Shown here in pieces: positions 16,076 through 20,591 of a stretch of DNA of 20,591 nt. Source of the DNA: Helicobacteraceae bacterium (GTDB lineage: Bacteria > Campylobacterota > Campylobacteria > Campylobacterales > SZUA-545). How positions within the stretch are numbered: the first letter of the stretch is position 1; the number at the start of each line of letters is the position of its first letter. Under the pieces are notes generated by a model. The model was not told where the DNA came from and did no database searches. It was given only the letters and a program-made list of their open reading frames with translations. The stretch is from positions 1-20,591 of the forward strand of contig JAISOU010000022.1 of assembly GCA_031275395.1 (NCBI GenBank). The letters are read 5' to 3'. The position numbers and the translations under genes were made by a program.

Positions 16076-17108
16076 CGATCAAGAGCTTTTTTCGCTTCCC
16101 GTATATGGACTAAACCGCGCTGAAAAAGATAGGTTATATTCGCGGTTTTTAAGCGCGTTATCCGCTTACCACTACGATCGTTGCGAAAGCTATCACCGTA
16201 TTGCCGACGCGATAGGAATAGACGCGCCTTTGCCCGCTAGAATCTTTAAGAGCTACGATCTGTTAAGCGTCGATCAAAAAGAGATTATAAAAACAATCGC
16301 CTCTTCAGGCACAAGCGGCAAACCTTCTAAAGTCTTTTTGGATCGCCCTACGGCGGCAAGGCAGACAAAAGCGCTTTCTAAAATCGTTTGCGATTTTATA
16401 GGAAAAAATAGATCGCCTATGCTTGTGATCGATTCGCCTTCAATATTAAGTAACCGCGCCGCTTTTTCAGCGCGGGGCGCCGGCGTTTTGGGTTTTTCGA
16501 TGTTCGGACGCGACATAACCTACGCGCTTGATCCCGATATGAAACTCGACATAGAGGCAATCGAAGCGTTTTTATCGCGTCATAAAGACGAAAAAATCTT
16601 ATTGTTCGGTTTTACATATATTATTTGGATTCATCTGTGCGAGGCGTTAAGAAATACGAACAAAAAACTAAATATAGACGGAGTTTTAATTCACGGCGGC
16701 GGTTGGAAAAAATTAGTCGATCAAAATATTGATAACGATCGTTTCAAAAACGAAATAAAAGAGCTTATTAACGTCGATCGCGTTTATAGTTATTATGGTA
16801 TGGCGGAGCAAACGGGATCGATATTTATGGAGTGCGAATACTCCCGCTTGCACTGCTCGATATTTTCCGACGTTACCATTCGCGATCCGTTAAATCTTGA
16901 ACCAATCGAAAGCGGGCGCGGATTGATCGAGTGCGATTCGCTTCTGCCCACTAGCTATCCCGCTCACCGCTTGCTTACTGAAGACGAGGGCGAGATATTA
17001 GGAATAGACGATTGTCCTTGCGGAAGGCTCGGCAAATATTTTGCCGTTTTCGGGCGAGTTAAAGGCGCGGAAATTAGAGGATGCGGCAATACCTATGAAC
17101 GCGGTTAA
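16068..17108 (+). CDS. LuxE-like acyl-protein synthetase
   Basis: A 346-residue protein of the LuxE/acyl-protein synthetase branch of the ANL fold. It has an SSGTSGKPSKVFLDR ATP-binding loop (about 80-94), GVLIHGGGWKKLV, YSYYGMAEQTGSIFMECE, and a C-terminal CPCGRLGKYFAVFGRVKGAEIRG. In luminous bacteria LuxE activates fatty acids as acyl-AMP, carries them on a Cys and passes them to LuxC. The following gene encodes a LuxC-like reductase, which strengthens the call. There is no luxD or luciferase (luxAB) in the window, so light production is not implied. ATG 16068 overlaps the ligase stop by 8 nt. Confidence 0.85.
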   Translation: MYDDQELFSLPVYGLNRAEKDRLYSRFLSALSAYHYDRCESYHRIADAIGIDAPLPARIFKSYDLLSVDQKEIIKTIASSGTSGKPSKVFLDRPTAARQTKALSKIVCDFIGKNRSPMLVIDSPSILSNRAAFSARGAGVLGFSMFGRDITYALDPDMKLDIEAIEAFLSRHKDEKILLFGFTYIIWIHLCEALRNTNKKLNIDGVLIHGGGWKKLVDQNIDNDRFKNEIKELINVDRVYSYYGMAEQTGSIFMECEYSRLHCSIFSDVTIRDPLNLEPIESGRGLIECDSLLPTSYPAHRLLTEDEGEILGIDDCPCGRLGKYFAVFGRVKGAEIRGCGNTYERG

Positions 17109-18258
17109 ATATCTAGTCGGATCGAAGCGAATGCGCGCTAAATCTATGCGCCCGTTTTCCGATGAAATATGCGATTTTTTAGCCGCTCTCTCGAGAGAAT
17201 TGACAAAAAACGCAAAAAGATTTCCGGATATTGGCGCGTTCGCCTTTTACTGCCGCAAAGCCAATATAGAGCGCCTGAAATCGTCGTTCAACGATCTCTC
17301 TAATCGTCTTGGACGCGGCGTATGCTTTCATATTACCCCGTCGAATATACCGGTTAATTTCGCTTTTTCTTGGCTTTTTTCTTTGCTTGCGGGAAACGCG
17401 AATATCGTTAGAGTTCCTAGCAAAAACTTTGAACAGATAGATTTAATATGCAAAGCGATAAAAGAGATATTAAAAGACTATATAGAGATCGAAAAAAGAA
17501 ACGCTTTCGTTAGTTACGCTTCCGATCTTGAAACGACAAAAACTTTCAGCCTTTTATCAGACGCCAGAATGATATGGGGCGGCGACGAAACGGTTTTAGC
17601 GATCAAGGCGATCGACGCAAAACCCCGTTGTATCGACGTAGCTTTTGCCGATCGCTATTCGATAGCTATAATCGACTCCGAAGCGATTGAAAAAATGGAC
17701 GAAACGGCGATTACAAAGCTTGCCGAAAACTTCTATAACGATACCTATTTAATGGATCAAAACGCTTGCTCTTCGCCGCGTTTAATCCTTTGGCTAAACG
17801 CGAACGAAACGGCAAAAAATCGTTTTTGGAATAGCGTATTTTCCTACGCGCAGAAGCGATATGGAATTCAAACGGCGCTCGCCGTAAATAAATATGTAAA
17901 ATTATGCGAAGATTCAATCGATCTCGATCTATACAAAGCTACGCGAATCGGATCTTTGCTCTATATTATCCGTTTGCGATCGCTTCCCGATAACCTCGAT
18001 AAACTGCGCGAAAGCGGCGGCTATTTTTACGAATACGATCTGGAGAGTTTGGACGATCTTGGCGCGATCGTAACCGAAAGGTTTCAAACGCTAACCTACT
18101 TTGGAATAGAGGCCGAGCTTTTGCGCCGATTTATCGTCGATAACGCTCTTTGCGGAATCGATCGTATAGCGCCGATTGGCAAAGCTATGGATATTGGCGC
18201 GATATGGGACGGATACGACTTGATCCGTACGCTTTCAAGGATCGTGCATATCGGTTAG
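17095..18258 (+). CDS. LuxC-like acyl-CoA/acyl-protein reductase
   Basis: An aldehyde-dehydrogenase-fold reductase (387 residues from ATG 17095) related to LuxC, which reduces a thioester-bound acyl group to an aldehyde with NADPH. The cofactor-binding region reads ITPSNIPVNFAFSWLFSLLAGNANIVRVPSKN, and the catalytic cysteine is Cys225 in MDQNACSSPRLILW, the QxxCSSP motif of LuxC. The C-terminal half includes ERFQTLTYFGIEAELLRRF. It is about 90 residues shorter than LuxC of luminous Vibrio. The open frame extends to TTG 17041, but ATG 17095 overlaps the luxE-like stop by just 14 nt and is the likelier start. Last gene of the accessory operon. Confidence 0.87.
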   Translation: MNAVKYLVGSKRMRAKSMRPFSDEICDFLAALSRELTKNAKRFPDIGAFAFYCRKANIERLKSSFNDLSNRLGRGVCFHITPSNIPVNFAFSWLFSLLAGNANIVRVPSKNFEQIDLICKAIKEILKDYIEIEKRNAFVSYASDLETTKTFSLLSDARMIWGGDETVLAIKAIDAKPRCIDVAFADRYSIAIIDSEAIEKMDETAITKLAENFYNDTYLMDQNACSSPRLILWLNANETAKNRFWNSVFSYAQKRYGIQTALAVNKYVKLCEDSIDLDLYKATRIGSLLYIIRLRSLPDNLDKLRESGGYFYEYDLESLDDLGAIVTERFQTLTYFGIEAELLRRFIVDNALCGIDRIAPIGKAMDIGAIWDGYDLIRTLSRIVHIG

Positions 18259-18440
18259 TCAAAAGTTTGGGCGCTATACGGCGTTTTGCCTCGTTGAAAA
18301 TCGCGCCGAAAAAACGTCTGCGGAGGGCAAAAAACGGCTTGAAAAGGCGGTTTCAATCCTTAATCTAGTATAAAATTGATTTTCGTTTAAGGTTAGAAAA
18401 GCTATTATTCCGACGAATTATACCGTCAAAAGGACACAAA
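18259..18440. other. intergenic region between accessory operon and rpsT
   Basis: 182 nt with A-rich segments. A TATAAAAT at 18369-18376 is a plausible rpsT -10, giving a leader of about 60 nt. I do not see a clear intrinsic terminator for the upstream operon. This would be one junction of any insertion between glmM and rpsT, but no repeat or attachment site is apparent. Confidence 0.4.
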
Positions 18441-18695
18441 ATGGCAAACCACAAATCAAGCGAAAAGCGCTATCGCCAAACGATCAAGCGCGAAGAACGC
18501 AACCGCTACTACCGCACCCGCGTTAAGAACGTCGTTAAAGCCGTAACGAGCGCGAAGGGCAAAGAGGAAGCGAACGAGGCGTTCAAGAAGGCAAACCGCT
18601 ATCTGCACTCGATGGTTTCAAAAGGTATTCTGAAAAAAAACACGGCGGCGCGAAAAGTCAGCCGTTTAGCCGCATTTATCGCTAAGATCGCCTAG
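18441..18695 (+). CDS. rpsT: 30S ribosomal protein S20
   Basis: An 84-residue basic, all-helical protein that binds 16S rRNA early in 30S assembly. The N-terminus [20 protein letters not shown] and the C-terminal [19 protein letters not shown] are diagnostic. ATG 18441 has AAAAGGA about 7 nt upstream. It is followed after 3 nt by prfA, a pairing typical of Campylobacterota. Confidence 0.97.
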   Translation: MANHKSSEKRYRQTIKREERNRYYRTRVKNVVKAVTSAKGKEEANEAFKKANRYLHSMVSKGILKKNTAARKVSRLAAFIAKIA

Positions 18696-18698
18696 ACT

Positions 18699-19757
18699 TT
18701 GCTTGCCGAACGTATCAAACCTTTTATCGCTAGGCGCGATCAGATAGCCGACGCGCTTGCGGATCCGCTTATTGTTTCCGACGCGGTTAAAATGCGCGAT
18801 CTGATGAAAGAGCAAGCCGCGATTACGGATATCGCCCAAGCAAGCGAGGAGTATCTAAAAACGCTCGAAGCGATCGACGAAAACGACGCGCTTTTGGGCG
18901 ACGCGGAGCTTGGCGATCTCGCCAAAGAGGAGCAGAAAACCTTGGAGGCGAAAAAAATCGCGCTGGAAGCCGAAATAAAACGCCTTTTAATTCCAAGAGA
19001 CCCGAACGACGGACGCAATATCTTTTTGGAGATTCGCGCTGGAACGGGCGGCGACGAAGCGGGATTATTCGCGGCGGATCTCTTTAAGCTCTATTGCCGT
19101 TACGCCGATCTGCGCGGCTGGAAGGTCGAACTAATATCGGCGAGCGAAAACGATCGCGGCGGCTACAAAGAGGTTATCGCGTTGATCAAGGGCAAAGGCG
19201 TTTATAGCCGTTTGAAGTTCGAGGGCGGGACGCACCGCGTTCAAAGAGTTCCCGAAACCGAAGCGCAGGGACGTATTCATACCTCTGCCGTTACGGTGGC
19301 GATTTTGCCTGAAATCGACGACGTAGAAATCGAAATCAATCCGACCGATCTGCGCGTAGACGTTTTTCGATCGGGCGGACACGGCGGGCAGTCGGTCAAT
19401 ACGACGGATTCCGCCGTCAGAATCACGCATATTCCCACCGGAATCAGCGTTTCTATGCAGGACGAAAAAAGCCAGCATAAAAATAAAGATAAGGCGATGA
19501 AAATCCTTAAAGCGCGGCTCTACGAAGCCGAGCAAGAAAAGCAAGCCGCCGCCGAGAGCGCAAACCGAAAACAGCAAGTTGGCAGCGGCGATCGAAGCGA
19601 AAGGATTCGCACCTATAATTTTCCGCAAAACCGCCTAACGGATCACAGAATCGGTTTAACGCTTTACCGCTTAGAGGAAACTATGCTTTCAGGCGATCTG
19701 GACGAAACGATCGACGCTCTGATTGCGCGTTCGCAAGCCGACGCTTTATTGGGCTAA
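18699..19757 (+). CDS. prfA: peptide chain release factor 1
   Basis: Terminates translation at UAA and UAG. The 352-residue protein has the long helical domain 1, the domain 2 region including [15 protein letters not shown], the catalytic GGQ loop in [20 protein letters not shown], and the basic [14 protein letters not shown] segment. RF1 identity rather than RF2 is supported by full length without a programmed frameshift and by the [14 protein letters not shown] segment. The start is TTG 18699, 3 nt after rpsT, with residues [13 protein letters not shown] matching the usual RF1 start, so it is probably translationally coupled to rpsT. Confidence 0.95.
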   Translation: MLAERIKPFIARRDQIADALADPLIVSDAVKMRDLMKEQAAITDIAQASEEYLKTLEAIDENDALLGDAELGDLAKEEQKTLEAKKIALEAEIKRLLIPRDPNDGRNIFLEIRAGTGGDEAGLFAADLFKLYCRYADLRGWKVELISASENDRGGYKEVIALIKGKGVYSRLKFEGGTHRVQRVPETEAQGRIHTSAVTVAILPEIDDVEIEINPTDLRVDVFRSGGHGGQSVNTTDSAVRITHIPTGISVSMQDEKSQHKNKDKAMKILKARLYEAEQEKQAAAESANRKQQVGSGDRSERIRTYNFPQNRLTDHRIGLTLYRLEETMLSGDLDETIDALIARSQADALLG

Positions 19758-19789
19758 GCGCTATCGTCTTTTGCCGCTCTATTAAACTC

Positions 19790-19817
19790 TTGAATACCTT
19801 GCGTCGCGAGTATTCAA
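19790..19817. terminator. inverted repeat downstream of prfA
   Basis: TTGAATAC (19790-19797) and GTATTCAA (19810-19817) are perfect 8-bp arms with a 12-nt loop, 32 nt after the prfA stop. It may end the rpsT-prfA transcript, though no U-run follows. It also overlaps the premature stop of the acyltransferase fragment on the other strand. Confidence 0.38.
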
Positions 19818-20050
19818 TACCCGCGAACGATCAGGGATATCAGATAACCGCTGATTACAAAGAATATATCAACCCCTACAAAGCCGCTTTTAATAACGTT
19901 TGGAAAGTAGTGATAACCTACTACCGCTAAGACGGCAAAGGCTCTTAAACCGTCTATATCGGGACGATAGCGTTTGGATATTTCCGTATGCTCTTTGGGG
20001 GGTAACGAGGGTAAAGAGCGGTTTAAGAAACTTAAAGAGCATAAAACCAA
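19814..20050 (-). pseudogene. truncated acyltransferase-3 (OafA/YrhL-like) N-terminal fragment
   Basis: From about 19969 leftwards the minus strand reads [21 protein letters not shown], then [17 protein letters not shown], the unmistakable N-terminus of the acyltransferase-3 family that O-acylates cell-surface glycans. The frame stops at TGA 19816-19814 after about 50 conserved residues of a family that normally has 350-650. The open frame begins at a TTG (20050) without a good start context; an ATG at 20042 is in a different frame and would join if the C6 run (19997-20002) lost one base. A YSRR peptide in another frame just after the stop may be a trace of the lost continuation. Remnant, not a working enzyme. 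Confidence 0.72.
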
Positions 20051-20062
20051 AAACCAGAGGGC

Positions 20063-20094
20063 GATCTAAAAAACGAAAGAAAGGAGCTAGAAAG
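20063..20094 (+). repeat. imperfect 32-bp direct repeat, copy 1 (copy 2 at 20171-20202)
   Basis: The two copies, 108 bp apart, match at 29 of 32 positions; both start GATCTAAA and contain AACGAAAGAAAGG. They look like decayed units of a longer purine-rich repeat. Confidence 0.6.
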
Positions 20095-20170
20095 GGATTT
20101 TAGTCGGCTAATAAAACAGAAAAACGATCGAAAAAGAGAAGTAAAAGATAAAGTTAGCGATCGAAAGAAC

Positions 20171-20202
20171 GATCTAAAGAACGAAAGAAAGGTGCTATAA
20201 AG
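20171..20202 (+). repeat. imperfect 32-bp direct repeat, copy 2
   Basis: Second copy of the unit at 20063-20094, differing at three positions. It contains the in-frame TAA (20198-20200) that breaks the charged reading frame. Confidence 0.6.
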
Positions 20203-20251
20203 AGAAATAAAAGGTAAAAGAAACGATTTAAAAAAGGATTTTAGGCTCTTA

Positions 20252-20285
<34 letters not shown>

Positions 20286-20476
20286 CGCTTCGCGCATTAT
20301 AAAACCTTTCTTTAACATTTGGTAAAAGTTTAATCTTTAGAAAAATTGCTTATGCTCAACGCAAACGTATCATTGCGCGATAAAAAAACAAAAATCCAAT
20401 GAAAAAATTCGCTTAGGTTAAAACATAAGATTGCCAAACAACCAAAAAACGAATTATCAAAATCATATTATAAGAC

Positions 20477-20591
20477 CCCCGGCAACGCCCTACTTTCCCA
20501 CAATCGTCGATTGCAGTATCATTGGCGAAGCGGCGCTTGACTTCCAGGTTCGGAATGGATCTGGGTATTTCCGCCGCTCAAATATCGCCGG
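20477..20591 (-). rRNA. rrf: 5S ribosomal RNA (5' end cut by window edge)
   Basis: The reverse complement contains the conserved 5S core CCATTCCGAACCTGGAAGTC and the late segment GTGGGAAAGTAGG. The 3' end (...GTTGCCGGGG) pairs with the 5' CCGGC of helix I at the right edge, so only a few 5' bases are missing. It is transcribed leftwards, so 23S and 16S genes should lie to the right. The 3' boundary is estimated to within 2-3 nt. Confidence 0.9.

Noticed and set aside
16068-18258. Bioluminescence (lux) operon
   Set aside because: LuxE- and LuxC-like genes are present, but there is no luciferase (luxAB), luxD or luxG in the window; these families also occur in non-luminous clusters.
19131-19628. 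165-residue minus-strand ORF
   Set aside because: Antisense of the well-conserved prfA gene, with no family resemblance.

Overview
This looks like a chromosomal segment of a Campylobacterota (epsilonproteobacterial) organism of moderate GC. The evidence is the rpsT-prfA pair, glmM nearby (the same neighbourhood I recall from Helicobacter), a 5S rRNA with an epsilonproteobacterial-looking sequence, frequent TTG starts, tightly overlapped genes, and a long homopolymeric C tract inside a coding region, a hallmark of phase-variable genes in this phylum. The assignment is inference from gene content; no species is claimed. The sequence is strikingly rich in GATC and CGATCG.

Layout. Positions 1-332 hold a possible adhesin-like gene tail and degenerate sequence. 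From 333 to 2710 (+) there is a compact run: MgtE magnesium channel, LOG-family nucleotide hydrolase, and a very acidic small protein. From 5753 down to 2762 (-) are a DciA/DUF721-like protein, UvrC and QueE, the last two overlapping by 4 nt. From 5727 to 9528 (+) are a tiny lipoprotein that is easily missed, NadB, GuaA and a HemD-like protein. GlmM faces them on the minus strand (10895-9558).

The accessory centrepiece lies between glmM and rpsT: an eight-gene, almost gapless plus-strand operon (11200-18258). It encodes two tandem FabG-like reductases, a split transketolase (N and C subunits), an acyl carrier protein, an AMP-forming ligase, a LuxE-like acyl-protein synthetase and a LuxC-like acyl reductase. 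The chemistry suggested (inference) is activation of a carboxylic acid, loading on a carrier, reduction to an aldehyde, transfer of a two-carbon ketol unit by transketolase to make an alpha-hydroxyketone, then ketone reduction. The transketolase N gene is interrupted by C16 (12844-12859). As written it is out of frame, and 15 C would restore it, so the pathway may be switched on and off by slipped-strand mispairing.

Downstream, rpsT and prfA (+) are followed by a degenerate tail: a truncated acyltransferase-3 N-terminus (-), A/G-rich repeats, a (GA)14 microsatellite, an AT-rich spacer, and a 5S rRNA gene on the minus strand that runs off the right edge. Its rRNA operon should lie to the right.
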